Source of the DNA: DATBIO01 sp036556965
Lineage (GTDB): Bacteria; Acidobacteriota; Vicinamibacteria; Fen-336
Reading direction: 5' to 3'
Assembly (NCBI GenBank): GCA_036556965.1
Contig: DATBIO010000031.1
Coordinates: 1-18,505, forward strand
DNA: 18,505 bases
Shown here: positions 1 to 7,534 of the stretch, piece after piece
Numbering within the stretch: the stretch's first letter is position 1
Layout of the letters: the number at the start of each line of letters is the position of its first letter
Position numbers and translations under genes: made by a program
Notes under the pieces: generated by a model
What the model was told of the DNA's origin: nothing
What the model saw: only the letters and a program-made list of their open reading frames with translations
The model's database searches: none

Positions 1-793
1 GGGCGGGATAGCAGTTCCACCACAGGAAGCCCATCGAGGCCCCCACCATGGCCCCGCAGAACACCGTCACCTCCCCCACCCGCGGGAGGTAGATGACGTC
101 GAGGTAGTCGGAGAAGACCCGGTGGCCGGTGACGTAGGCCAGGGCGGTGAAGGTGGCGGCGGCGATGAGGGTGGAGCCGATGGCCAGGCCGTCGAGGCCG
201 TCCGTCATGTTGACGGCGTTGCTGGCCCCCACCACCACGACCACGGCGAAGAGGATGTAGAGCATGCCCAGGTCGGGCATGGCCTGCTTGACGAAGGGGA
301 TGATGAGGCGCGTCGAGTACTGGGCGGGGCCGTAGAGCGAGTACCAGTAGACGAAGGTGCCCAGGCCGAGCCCCACCGCGATCTGGCCCCCCATCTTGGC
401 GCGGCCGCGCAGGCCGAGGTTCCGCTTCTTGACCACCTTCAGGTAGTCGTCGGCGAACCCGATGGCGCCGAAGGCGAGGGTGGAGAGCACGAGGATCCAG
501 ATGTTGGGATTGGTGAGGTCGCCCCAGAGCAGGGTGGGCACGATGATGCCGGCCAGGATGAGCAGGCCGCCCATGGTGGGCGTGCCCGCCTTGGTCTGGT
601 GGGCCTTGGGACCCTCCTCGCGGATGAACTGGCCGACCTGCAGGCGGCGCAGGCGCTCGATCATCCAGGGCCCCAGGAAGAGCACCAGGAAGAGGGCGGT
701 CAGGCTGGCCACGGCGGTGCGGAAGGTGATGTAGCGGACGACGCCCAGGCCGCTCAGCTCGCTGCGCAGCGCGTAGAAGAGGTGGTAGAGCAC
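1..793 (-). CDS. mraY: MraY, phospho-N-acetylmuramoyl-pentapeptide transferase (3' part missing)
   Basis: This integral membrane enzyme moves phospho-MurNAc-pentapeptide from UDP onto undecaprenyl phosphate, making lipid I at the inner face of the membrane. The first 264 codons are present (the family is about 360 residues); the rest lies beyond the left edge. Visible signatures are KAGTPTMGG (residues 68-76), FADDYLK with the Asp pair D115-D116, and NMTDGLDGLA (195-204), all diagnostic of MraY. Several hydrophobic helices are evident, for example 28-42, 77-90, 99-113 and 177-191. The start is GTG at 793-791, whose first G is the last base of the murF TAG stop (sequence TAGTG), so translation is probably coupled to murF. 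The identification is certain; only the C-terminal end, with the later catalytic loop, cannot be checked. Confidence 0.96.
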   Translation of the reverse strand, partial: MLYHLFYALRSELSGLGVVRYITFRTAVASLTALFLVLFLGPWMIERLRRLQVGQFIREEGPKAHQTKAGTPTMGGLLILAGIIVPTLLWGDLTNPNIWILVLSTLAFGAIGFADDYLKVVKKRNLGLRGRAKMGGQIAVGLGLGTFVYWYSLYGPAQYSTRLIIPFVKQAMPDLGMLYILFAVVVVVGASNAVNMTDGLDGLAIGSTLIAAATFTALAYVTGHRVFSDYLDVIYLPRVGEVTVFCGAMVGASMGFLWWNCYPA

Positions 794-2181
794 TAGGCCT
801 CGAGCGCCCCGAAATGCCCGGCCAGGGCGTCCACCACCTTCTCCATGCGCACGCCGCGCGAGCCCTTCACGAGCACGGCGTCGCCCGGCCGCAGGAGGCC
901 CGGCGCGGCGGCCGCCGCCTGCTCGGAGTCGGCGAAGGCGTGCAGCGCCTCCGCGGGCAGCCCACCCTCGCGCGCGCCCGCGAGCAGGTGCTCGGCCTGC
1001 GCCCCTACCGCCACCCGGGCCCGGAGGCGCGGGGCCACCGCGCGCGCGGTGGCGCGGTGCAGCTCGGGGCCGCGCGGGCCCAGCTCGAGCATGTCGCCGA
1101 GGAAGGCCACGCGGCGCCCCTGCGCCGCCATGTCGAGGGCGGCCACCGCCGCCTCCACCGCGGCCGGGTTCGAGTTGTAGCAGTCGTCGAGGAGCGTGAC
1201 CCCCTGACCCAGGGCCAGCACCTCTCCGCGATGGCGGGCCGCCTTCATGCCGGTGGCTCCCTCCGCGATCTCCTCCGCGCTCAATCCGAGCACGTGGGCG
1301 GTGGCGGCCGCGGCCAGGAAGTTGGTGAGGAAGTGCGGGCCGGGCAGGGGCAGGGCGACGTCGACGGACCGGCCGTCCACGCGCAGGTCGAAGCGCATGC
1401 CGTGCACGGTGCCGCGCCAGTTCTCGGCGCTGACCTGGCAACGGCGGTCGCGGCCGAACCAGACCACCTTGCCCGGGTGGCGCTCCCCCGCCGCCCTCAC
1501 CCGCGGGTCGTCCGCGTTGAGCACGGCGGCGCCCCCGGGGCGCAGCCCCTCCAGGATCTCCGCCTTGGCCGCCGCGATGTCGTCCACGGAGGCGAAGAAC
1601 TCCAGGTGGACGGGGGCCACCAGGGTGATCACGGCCACGTCGGGGCGGGCGATGGCGGAGAGGGCCCGCAGCTCTCCCGCCGCCGACATCCCGAGCTCCA
1701 GGACGGCGTGGCGATGCGCGGGCGCCAGGCGCAGCAGGCTCAGGGGAAGGCCGTACTGGTTGTTGAGGTTGCCCTCGGTCTTGAGGACGGCGCCGCGCCG
1801 CGCGAGCAGCGCCGCCGTCATCTCCTTGGTGGTGGTCTTCCCGGCGGATCCCGTGATGCACACCACGGGGATGGCCGCCTGCTCCCGCCGGTGCCGGGCC
1901 AGGTCGGCGAGCGCGCGCGTGGTGTCGGCCACGCGCACCAGGGGCAGGGGAGCGTCGGCCAGGTCGCGATGGACCACCGCCGCTTCCGCGCCCGCCGCGC
2001 GCGCCTGGGCCAGGAAGTCGTGCCCGTCGAAGCGCGGGCCCTGGATGGCGAAGAAGACCTCGCCCGCCCCCAGCGTGCGCGAGTCGATGCCCACGCCGGC
2101 GAAGGGGCCTACCGGGGAGCGGCCCACCACCCGGCCGCGCGTGGCCGTGACCACGTCGTGGAGGGTGAGGGGGGCGAGCAT
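793..2181 (-). CDS. murF: MurF, UDP-MurNAc-tripeptide:D-Ala-D-Ala ligase
   Basis: This cytoplasmic ATP-dependent Mur ligase adds D-Ala-D-Ala to UDP-MurNAc-tripeptide, the last soluble step of precursor synthesis. The protein is 462 residues, normal for the family. The N-terminal UDP-sugar domain contains GIDSRTLGAGEVFFAIQG (residues 31-48). The ATPase domain has the P-loop GSAGKTTTK (111-119), followed by EGNLNNQYGLPL (136-147), which is typical of MurF. LNADDPRV and DCYNSNPAA are the expected later motifs. The ATG start (2181-2179) shares one base with the murE stop (TGATG), which fixes this start and implies translational coupling. The stop shares one base with the mraY start. Confidence 0.97.
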   Translation of the reverse strand: MLAPLTLHDVVTATRGRVVGRSPVGPFAGVGIDSRTLGAGEVFFAIQGPRFDGHDFLAQARAAGAEAAVVHRDLADAPLPLVRVADTTRALADLARHRREQAAIPVVCITGSAGKTTTKEMTAALLARRGAVLKTEGNLNNQYGLPLSLLRLAPAHRHAVLELGMSAAGELRALSAIARPDVAVITLVAPVHLEFFASVDDIAAAKAEILEGLRPGGAAVLNADDPRVRAAGERHPGKVVWFGRDRRCQVSAENWRGTVHGMRFDLRVDGRSVDVALPLPGPHFLTNFLAAAATAHVLGLSAEEIAEGATGMKAARHRGEVLALGQGVTLLDDCYNSNPAAVEAAVAALDMAAQGRRVAFLGDMLELGPRGPELHRATARAVAPRLRARVAVGAQAEHLLAGAREGGLPAEALHAFADSEQAAAAAPGLLRPGDAVLVKGSRGVRMEKVVDALAGHFGALEA

Positions 2182-3656
2182 CAGGCCTTCCTCCGCGTCC
2201 CCGTGCGGGAGAGGGCCTGGCGCGCCACCTGCCGGTCGTCGAAGGGCACCGTGCGGTCGCGCAGGACCTGGTACGTCTCGTGGCCCTTGCCCGCGATCAC
2301 CACCGCGTCCCCCTCGCCCGCCATCTCCATCGCCCGGGCGATGGCCTCCCGGCGGTCGGTGATGGCGTGGCGCTCGGCGCCGCGGCCGCCGTTCATCCCG
2401 CGCTGGATCTCTTCCAGTATGGCTTCCGGCGGCTCGCTGCGGGGGTTGTCCGACGTCACGATGACCACGTCGCTCATGCGCGCGGCCACCGCCCCCATGA
2501 GCGGCCGCTTGCTGCGGTCGCGGTCGCCGCCGCAGCCGAACACGGTGATGACTCGCCGCGGGCCCAGCGTGCGCACGGTCTCCAGGAGGTTGCGGAGGGC
2601 GTCGTCGGTGTGGGCGTAGTCCACCACCACCGTGAACGGCTGGCCGGCGTCCACGCGCTCCAGCCGGCCGGGCACGCCCGTCACCGAGCAGACGCCGGCC
2701 ACCGCCGTCTCCGGGGGCACGCCCAGGGCGAAGGCGGCGCCCAGGGCGGCCAGCAGGTTCTCCACGTTGAAGCGGCCCAGGAGCGGGGACCGCACCTCCA
2801 GCGTGCCCACCGGCGTCACGGCGCGGAAGGAGGTGCCGGCGAGGCTGAGCCGCAGGTCGTGGGCGGTGATCTGGGCCCCCTTGGCGGCGTCGAGGCTGTA
2901 GGTCCAGACGTGCCCGCGGGAGGCCCGGACCAGCTCCGCCCCGCGGTCGTCGTCCAGGTTGATCACGGCGTGCCCGTCGCGCGCGAGGTTCTGCTCGAAG
3001 AGGATCCGCTTGGCCTCGAAGTAGGCGTCCATGTCGCCGTGGAAGTCGAGGTGGTCGCGCGTGAGGTTGGTGAAGACGGCCACCCGGAAGGTGCAGCCGA
3101 AGACGCGCTTCAGGGCCAGGGAGTGCGAGGAGACCTCGAGCACGGCGTAGGCGCAGCCGTCGTCCACCATCTCCCGGAAGAGCGCCTGGAGGTCGGAGGA
3201 CTCGGGGGTGGTGCGCACCGCCTCCGCCAGCCGGTCGCCGATGCGGTATTGCACGGTGCCGAGCAGGCCCACGCGGCGTCCGGCCGCGCGCAGGGCGGCG
3301 TCGATCAGGTAGGTGGTGGTGGTCTTGCCGTTGGTGCCGGTGACCCCCACCAGGCCGAGCTGGGTGGCGGGGTCGCCCAGGACGGCGGCGGAGGCGAGGG
3401 CCAGGGCCTCGCGCGCGTCCGGCACCTGGAGCCAGGCGCGCGCGGGGGAAGGCGCCTCGCGCTCGGAGGCTACGGCGGCCGCCCCCCGGCTCCACGCGCC
3501 GTCGACGTAGTCGTTGCCGTCGGCGGCGGCCCCGCGCACGGCCACGAACAGGGCGCCCGGCGAGACGCGGCGCGAGTCGTGGGTCACCGCCGCCACCTCG
3601 GCCTCCGGTCCCGTGGCCCGCGCCCCGGGCACGCGGCGGGCCAGCGCGCTCAGCAT
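2181..3656 (-). CDS. murE: MurE, UDP-MurNAc-dipeptide:meso-diaminopimelate ligase
   Basis: This ligase adds the third residue to UDP-MurNAc-L-Ala-D-Glu. The 491-residue protein shows the N-terminal THDSRRVSPGALFVAVRG segment (residues 25-42), the P-loop GTNGKTTTT (107-115), the SSDLQ/EVSSHSL substrate region and FEAKRILF, with the probable carbamylated lysine K216. DNPR at 403-406 is the established signature of meso-diaminopimelate specificity; lysine-specific enzymes differ there. The cell wall is therefore predicted to be of the mDAP type. The ATG (3656-3654) overlaps the ftsI TGA by one base (TGATG). An in-frame GTG lies directly upstream inside ftsI, but the ATG fits the coupling pattern of the operon better. 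Confidence 0.97.
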   Translation of the reverse strand: MLSALARRVPGARATGPEAEVAAVTHDSRRVSPGALFVAVRGAAADGNDYVDGAWSRGAAAVASEREAPSPARAWLQVPDAREALALASAAVLGDPATQLGLVGVTGTNGKTTTTYLIDAALRAAGRRVGLLGTVQYRIGDRLAEAVRTTPESSDLQALFREMVDDGCAYAVLEVSSHSLALKRVFGCTFRVAVFTNLTRDHLDFHGDMDAYFEAKRILFEQNLARDGHAVINLDDDRGAELVRASRGHVWTYSLDAAKGAQITAHDLRLSLAGTSFRAVTPVGTLEVRSPLLGRFNVENLLAALGAAFALGVPPETAVAGVCSVTGVPGRLERVDAGQPFTVVVDYAHTDDALRNLLETVRTLGPRRVITVFGCGGDRDRSKRPLMGAVAARMSDVVIVTSDNPRSEPPEAILEEIQRGMNGGRGAERHAITDRREAIARAMEMAGEGDAVVIAGKGHETYQVLRDRTVPFDDRQVARQALSRTGTRRKA

Positions 3657-5698
3657 CACGGCTGGCCTCCGCCCGCCGCCGCCTGGCGCGCGAGCACGAG
3701 GACGCAGCCCGTCTCGGGCTCCACCTCCGCGCCCGGCGCGGGCTGCTGGTCCACCACCACGCCCGAGCCGCGCAGCTCCACCACCAGGCCCCGCCGCGCC
3801 GCTTCGCGGGCGGCCTCGCGCGCGGACCGGCCGCGCAGGTCGGGCATCAGCCCCTTCGCCGCCGCCGGCGCGCTGGGCGGCGTGACGGGGGCGGGCGGCG
3901 GGTAGGCGGCGGGGGCCACGGGCCCGGGCTCCTCCGCCGCGCGCAGCGTGCGCGCGGGGTCGTCCGAGGGCACGCCGAGATGGCGCAGGGCGGGCTCGGC
4001 GATGCGCGCGAAGAGGGGCGCCGCCACGTGGCCGCCCTCGTTGAGCGCTCCGCGCGGGGTGTCGAGGGAGACGAGCAGGACGAAGGCCGGCCGCGAGGCG
4101 GGGACGAAGCCGACGAAGGAGGCCACGTGGTCCACCATCGAGTAGCGGCCCGAGGCGTCCACCTTCTGCGCGGTGCCCGTCTTGCCCGCCACCGCGTAGC
4201 CGTCGATGGCGGCGCGCTGGCCGGTGCCGCCGCGCACCACGCCGCGCAGCAGGTCGGTGAGCACGTCCACCGTTTCCGGCTCGAGCACCCGGCGGACGGC
4301 CTGCGGCTTGCCCTGGCGCACGACGCTCCCCTGCGCGTCCTCCACCCGCCGCACCATGAGGGGCCGCATCAGGTAGCCGCCGTTGGCCACCGCCGCCACC
4401 GCGGTGGCGAGCTGGAGGGCGGTCACGCCCACTTCCTGGCCGAAGGAGAGCGAAGGCAGGGAGAGGGCGCTCCAGCGCGCGGTGGGGCGCAGGAGCCCGG
4501 GTGACTCGCCGGGGAGGTCCACGCCCGTCGGCTCGCCGAAGCCGAAGTGGCGCAGGTAGCGGTTGAAGTTCTCGCGGCCCAGGCGCTGGGCCACGCGGAT
4601 CACGCCCACGTCCGAGCTGAGGGCGATGACGTCGCGGAAGCTCAGATCGTGGAAGACGGCGTGGTCGTTGATGCGGACGCCCGCGATCTCCACCCCGCCT
4701 CCCCCGCAGTCGATCGTCTCGTCGGGGTCCACCACCTTCTCCTGCAGGGCGGCGGCGGCGGTGAAGATCTTGAAGACGCTGCCCGGCTCGTAGGCGTCGG
4801 TGACGGTGCGGTTGCGCCAGTGCGTGCTGGGGTAGGCCCCGAAGCGGTTGGGGTTGAAGGTGGGCTGTCCGGCCATGGCCAGGACCTCCCCCGTGCGCGG
4901 GTCCATCATCACGGCCAGCCCGGCGCTGGACCGCGTCTCCGCCATGGACCGCGCCAGCTCCCGCTCCGCGATGTGCTGCAGGGTCTCGTCGATGGTGAGG
5001 AAGACGCGGTGGCCGTCCGTGCTGGGCTTCTCGGTGTGGCCCGCCGGCCGCCGACGCGCGTCCACGTGCACGGTGACCTTGGCGGCCTTGCCGCGGATCA
5101 GGTCCTCCAGGCCGTACTCCACGCCGCTCATGCCGGTGTTGTCCAGGCCGACATAGCCCAGGACCTGCGCCGCCAGCTCGCGCTTGGGGTAGTAGCGCCG
5201 GTTCTCGGTGAGGAAGCCGACGCCGTCGAGGGAGAGGGCGCGCACGGCCCGCGCGGTGGCCGGGTCCACCTTGCGGCGCACCCACACGAAGGCGCGGTCG
5301 CGCTGGAGGAGGGCATGCAGCTCGCGCCGCCCGGCCGCGTCCAGGCCCAGGGCGCGGCCCAGGGCGGCCGCGGTGCGCGCGGGGTCGCGCACCTCCTGGG
5401 GAACGGCGTAGATGCTGTCCGCGTCCACGGAGACCGCGAGCTCGTGGCCGCGGCGGTCGAGGATGGGCCCGCGGCGCGGATCGAGCACGATGGTGCGCTC
5501 GCTCTGGCGCGCCGCCTGCTTCTCGAAGGAGGCGCGGCCGACCACCTGGAGCTGCAGAAGCCGCGCCACCGCGATCACCGACCAGAAGCAGAGCGTGAGC
5601 GCGGTGAGCATGAGGCGCAGGCGCACCGTGCGCTCGCGCCGCGAGGGGAGGGCGGTGGGCGCCGCCCCCGGCGACGCGGGCCGCTCCCAGGGACTCAC
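3656..5698 (-). CDS. ftsI: FtsI-type class B penicillin-binding protein (PBP3) with one PASTA domain
   Basis: This is the septal transpeptidase that cross-links peptidoglycan with FtsW, anchored in the inner membrane. The 680-residue protein has a basic N-terminal tail, one membrane helix (about 29-50), the PBP dimerisation region with RGPILDRRG (about 76-84), and the transpeptidase domain. Catalytic motif 1 is SVFK with S307 and K310; motif 3 is KTG at 506-508. Motif 2 reads S361-S362-D363, where FtsI proteins normally have SxN. A Pro/Ala-rich linker (about 590-615) leads to a single PASTA domain (about 616-671), a module known to bind peptidoglycan or muropeptides. The start is GTG (5698-5696), giving a 4-nt GTGA overlap with ftsL. 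The position after ftsL and before murE supports FtsI rather than another class B PBP. Confidence 0.95.
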   Translation of the reverse strand: MSPWERPASPGAAPTALPSRRERTVRLRLMLTALTLCFWSVIAVARLLQLQVVGRASFEKQAARQSERTIVLDPRRGPILDRRGHELAVSVDADSIYAVPQEVRDPARTAAALGRALGLDAAGRRELHALLQRDRAFVWVRRKVDPATARAVRALSLDGVGFLTENRRYYPKRELAAQVLGYVGLDNTGMSGVEYGLEDLIRGKAAKVTVHVDARRRPAGHTEKPSTDGHRVFLTIDETLQHIAERELARSMAETRSSAGLAVMMDPRTGEVLAMAGQPTFNPNRFGAYPSTHWRNRTVTDAYEPGSVFKIFTAAAALQEKVVDPDETIDCGGGGVEIAGVRINDHAVFHDLSFRDVIALSSDVGVIRVAQRLGRENFNRYLRHFGFGEPTGVDLPGESPGLLRPTARWSALSLPSLSFGQEVGVTALQLATAVAAVANGGYLMRPLMVRRVEDAQGSVVRQGKPQAVRRVLEPETVDVLTDLLRGVVRGGTGQRAAIDGYAVAGKTGTAQKVDASGRYSMVDHVASFVGFVPASRPAFVLLVSLDTPRGALNEGGHVAAPLFARIAEPALRHLGVPSDDPARTLRAAEEPGPVAPAAYPPPAPVTPPSAPAAAKGLMPDLRGRSAREAAREAARRGLVVELRGSGVVVDQQPAPGAEVEPETGCVLVLARQAAAGGGQP

Positions 5699-6108
5699 CG
5701 CGGCTCCTCCGGCGCCCGCCCGCGCTCCGCCACCTGCCCGGCGGGGGCGGGGGGCCGCGGCTCGACCACCACCACGTCCGCGGCGGGCGGAGCCACCAGC
5801 CCGAGCTGGCGGGTGGCGATGCCCTCCACGCGCCGCAGGTCGGTGAGGGCCGCCTTCTCCAGGCGCAGCTTGCGGTTCTCCTCGAGCAGCCGCTCGCGCT
5901 CGCGCGCGAGCTGCTCGCGCTCCACCCCGGCCTGGCGCAGCTCGAGGTTGGGCCAGGCGTAGAGGACCAGGCCGAGCACGAGGGCGGCCACCACCGCCAG
6001 CAGCAGGCCGACCTGGCGGCTCGTGCGCGGGTCGCGCTCGCGCACCACCTGCGAGTTGTCGATGGTCTTGGGCAGGATGGCCAGGCCGTCGATGCTCTCG
6101 CCCTTCAC
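5695..6108 (-). CDS. ftsL: FtsL-like bitopic division protein
   Basis: This short protein has the layout and position of FtsL, which with FtsB and FtsQ activates the FtsWI septal synthase. It is 137 residues long: a hydrophilic cytoplasmic part (1-32), one membrane helix (about 33-52), then a charged heptad-rich coiled coil (about 54-90, with ERERLLEENRKLRLEK) followed by an ARRVEG-like segment (LRRVEGIATRQLGL). The Pro/Val-rich periplasmic tail (105-137) looks unstructured. FtsL sequences diverge fast, so the assignment rests on topology and on the place between rsmH and ftsI. The GTG start (6108-6106) overlaps the rsmH TGA by 4 nt, and its own TGA overlaps the ftsI GTG by 4 nt. Confidence 0.85.
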   Translation of the reverse strand: MKGESIDGLAILPKTIDNSQVVRERDPRTSRQVGLLLAVVAALVLGLVLYAWPNLELRQAGVEREQLARERERLLEENRKLRLEKAALTDLRRVEGIATRQLGLVAPPAADVVVVEPRPPAPAGQVAERGRAPEEPR

Positions 6109-6986
6109 GCCGCCGCCCTCTCCAGGCCGCGCAGCCGCGCGCTGCGCGCGCGCGGGTTGCGCGCCACCTCGGCCGCGGAGGGCCGGACGGGCTTGCGGGT
6201 GAGCAGCGTGAACCCGCGGCCGGCCAGGGCGCGGAAGGCCTGCTTCACCTCGCGGTCCTCGAGCGAGTGGAAGGCGACGACGGCCAGGCGGCCGCCCGCG
6301 GCCAGCCGGCCGGCCAGCCCGGCCAGGGCGGGGCCGAGGCCGTCGAGCTCCGCGTTCACGGCGATGCGCAGGGCCTGGAAGGTGCGCGTGGCGGGATCGA
6401 AGCCGGGGCGGCTGCGCACCACGCGCCGCACCAGGGCGGCGAGCTGGCCCGTCGTCTCGATGCGCTGCCGCCGCCGGGCCGCCACCACCTCCCGCGCCAC
6501 CTTGCGCGAGGCGCGCTCCTCCCCGAAGCGGTAGATCAGGTCGGCCAGCGCGCGCTCGGGCAGGCGGTTCACGAGGTCGGCCGCGGTCGGGCCGCCGCTC
6601 CGGTCCATGCGCATGTCGAGGGGAGAGTCGGCGCGGAAGCTGAAGCCGCGCGCGGGGTCGTCGAGCTGCCAGGAGCTGACGCCGAGGTCGAGCAGCACGC
6701 CCTGCGGATGACGGCCTTCCTCTGCGAGCAGGGCGGGGAGGGCCCGGAAGTCGGCGTGCACCAGGCGCGCGCGCGCGCCGAAGGGCCGCAGCCGCTCCCC
6801 GGCCCGGGCGAGGGCCTCGGCGTCGCGGTCGGCTCCCAGCAGCGTGCCGTCGGGCGCGCAGCGCCGCAGGATCTCCTCGGCGTGGCCACCCAGGCCGAGG
6901 GTGCCGTCCACGTAGAAGCCGCCCGGCTTCACGGCGAGCAGCTCCAGGCACTCGGCCAGGAGCACCGGTTCGTGCCGTGGCTCCAC
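6105..6986 (-). CDS. rsmH: RsmH, 16S rRNA (cytosine-1402-N4)-methyltransferase (MraW)
   Basis: This SAM-dependent enzyme methylates N4 of C1402 in the ribosomal P site and is a standard member of the dcw cluster. The protein is 293 residues. HEPVLLAECLELL (residues 5-17), the SAM-binding VDGTLGLGGHAEEIL, the acidic GADRDAEAL, and DLGVSSWQLDDPARGFSF followed by PLDMRMD are all characteristic. FHSLEDREVK near the C terminus is the other family hallmark. The start is taken as GTG at 6986-6984. It is one base after the mraZ TGA; an ATG at 6988-6986 is out of frame. The 3' end overlaps ftsL by 4 nt. Confidence 0.96.
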   Translation of the reverse strand: MEPRHEPVLLAECLELLAVKPGGFYVDGTLGLGGHAEEILRRCAPDGTLLGADRDAEALARAGERLRPFGARARLVHADFRALPALLAEEGRHPQGVLLDLGVSSWQLDDPARGFSFRADSPLDMRMDRSGGPTAADLVNRLPERALADLIYRFGEERASRKVAREVVAARRRQRIETTGQLAALVRRVVRSRPGFDPATRTFQALRIAVNAELDGLGPALAGLAGRLAAGGRLAVVAFHSLEDREVKQAFRALAGRGFTLLTRKPVRPSAAEVARNPRARSARLRGLERAAA

Positions 6987-6987
6987 A

Positions 6988-7431
6988 TCAGATCCCGTAC
7001 TGCGAGAGGACGCGCCCGTCCTCCTCGGTGAAGGGCTCCTTCTTGAAGAGCCGCTCCTCGAGCCGCTTGCGGTTCCACACGGCCAGGTGGTTCTGGAGGC
7101 CCAGTACCGCCACCTCGCCCTGCATGGCCGCCGTCTCGCGCAGCACCTGCGGGAGCAGGACGCGGCCCTGCTTGTCGAGCGCGCTCGTGTGCCCGAAGAA
7201 GTTGACGCGGTCGAGGAAGCGCAGCTTGGACGGGTTGGTGGAGGGCACCTCGGCCAGGCGCCGCTCGATCTCCAGCCAGACGGCCATGGGATAGAGCCGC
7301 ACGTACTCCCCGGACACGCTGGTCACGAAGAGCTCGGGACCGTGCTGCGCCTCGATCAGGGCGCGGAAGCCGTTCGGGACCTTGAGGCGGCCCTTCTCGT
7401 CGACGCGCGCCGGATGGTTCCCGCGAAGCAC
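6988..7431 (-). CDS. mraZ: MraZ transcriptional regulator, copy adjacent to rsmH
   Basis: MraZ is a DNA-binding protein made of two AbrB-like (SpoVT/MazE-type) half-domains, each with a conserved DxxxR motif. In characterised species it binds direct repeats upstream of its own operon. This copy has 147 residues. The first DxxxR is DEKGR (11-15) in VDEKGRLKVPNGFR; the second is DKQGR (86-90) in LDKQGRVLLPQVLRE. The start is GTG at 7431-7429 with a good Shine-Dalgarno sequence (AAGGA, around 7437-7441). Directly upstream lie a TTGACA-type promoter and a three-unit GTGG repeat array. The stop is one base from the rsmH GTG. It is a true paralogue of the neighbouring upstream mraZ, not a fragment: both have intact half-domains. 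Confidence 0.95.
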   Translation of the reverse strand: MLRGNHPARVDEKGRLKVPNGFRALIEAQHGPELFVTSVSGEYVRLYPMAVWLEIERRLAEVPSTNPSKLRFLDRVNFFGHTSALDKQGRVLLPQVLRETAAMQGEVAVLGLQNHLAVWNRKRLEERLFKKEPFTEEDGRVLSQYGI

Positions 7432-7448
7432 CGAGTCCTTAGCCCTCC

Positions 7449-7463
7449 GCTGACACGGTCAGC
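7449..7463 (-). repeat. Short hairpin in the mraZ leader
   Basis: The 6-bp arms GCTGAC (plus strand 7449-7454) and GTCAGC (7458-7463) are perfect inverted repeats around a 3-nt loop. They lie between the MraZ box and the Shine-Dalgarno sequence of the rsmH-adjacent mraZ, and touch the third operator repeat. It may be a leader hairpin or chance; no T-run follows, so a terminator is unlikely. Confidence 0.4.
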
Positions 7464-7487
7464 CCACTTTTTTCCACAATTTTCCAC
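7458..7487 (-). promoter_or_regulatory. MraZ box: three GTGG repeats at 10-bp period
   Basis: On the minus strand GTGGAAAATT, GTGGAAAAAA and GTGGGCTGAC follow one another, beginning at 7487, 7477 and 7467, exactly 10 bp apart. Known MraZ operators are short direct repeats with this helical spacing near the mraZ promoter. The array overlaps or just follows the predicted start site near 7485, so binding would block initiation or early elongation. Confidence 0.8.
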
Positions 7488-7501
7488 AGCGAGTCTAGGA
7501 G
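7485..7501 (-). repeat. Copy 1 of a repeated 16-17 nt element near the mraZ starts
   Basis: The minus strand reads CTCCTAGACTCGCTGTG and includes the -10 hexamer of the mraZ promoter. The same sequence, one base shorter, lies at the start codon of the upstream mraZ paralogue (8021-8036). The match is 16 of 17 with one inserted A. Confidence 0.7.
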
Positions 7502-7521
7502 ACTGAGCGGAACACTGTCAA
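7492..7521 (-). promoter_or_regulatory. Sigma70-type promoter for mraZ and the dcw operon
   Basis: On the minus strand a perfect -35 TTGACA (7521-7516) is followed after 18 nt by TAGACT (7497-7492), 4 of 6 to the -10 consensus. Transcription would start near 7485, just at the first GTGG repeat of the operator. This is the clearest housekeeping promoter in the window. It lies between the two mraZ genes, so the dcw genes need not depend on the upstream mraZ transcript. Confidence 0.75.
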
Positions 7522-7534
7522 GGGGAAACCGTTA

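Noticed and set aside
122..796. Plus-strand open frame opposite mraY
   Set aside because: It is antisense to clear MraY motifs; the composition (Gly, Glu, His rich) is that of a shadow frame.
814..2619. Long plus-strand open frame of about 600 codons opposite murF and murE
   Set aside because: It is antisense to two certain Mur ligases, has low-complexity Gly/Arg/His composition and no recognisable motif. Long spurious frames are expected at this GC content.
4547..5962. Plus-strand open frame of about 470 codons opposite ftsI and ftsL
   Set aside because: It is rich in Val/Gly/His/Ala with no domain, and lies antisense to a PBP with complete catalytic motifs.
6987..6988. ATG at 6988-6986 as the rsmH start
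   Set aside because: It is out of frame with RsmH; the in-frame codon is the overlapping GTG at 6986.
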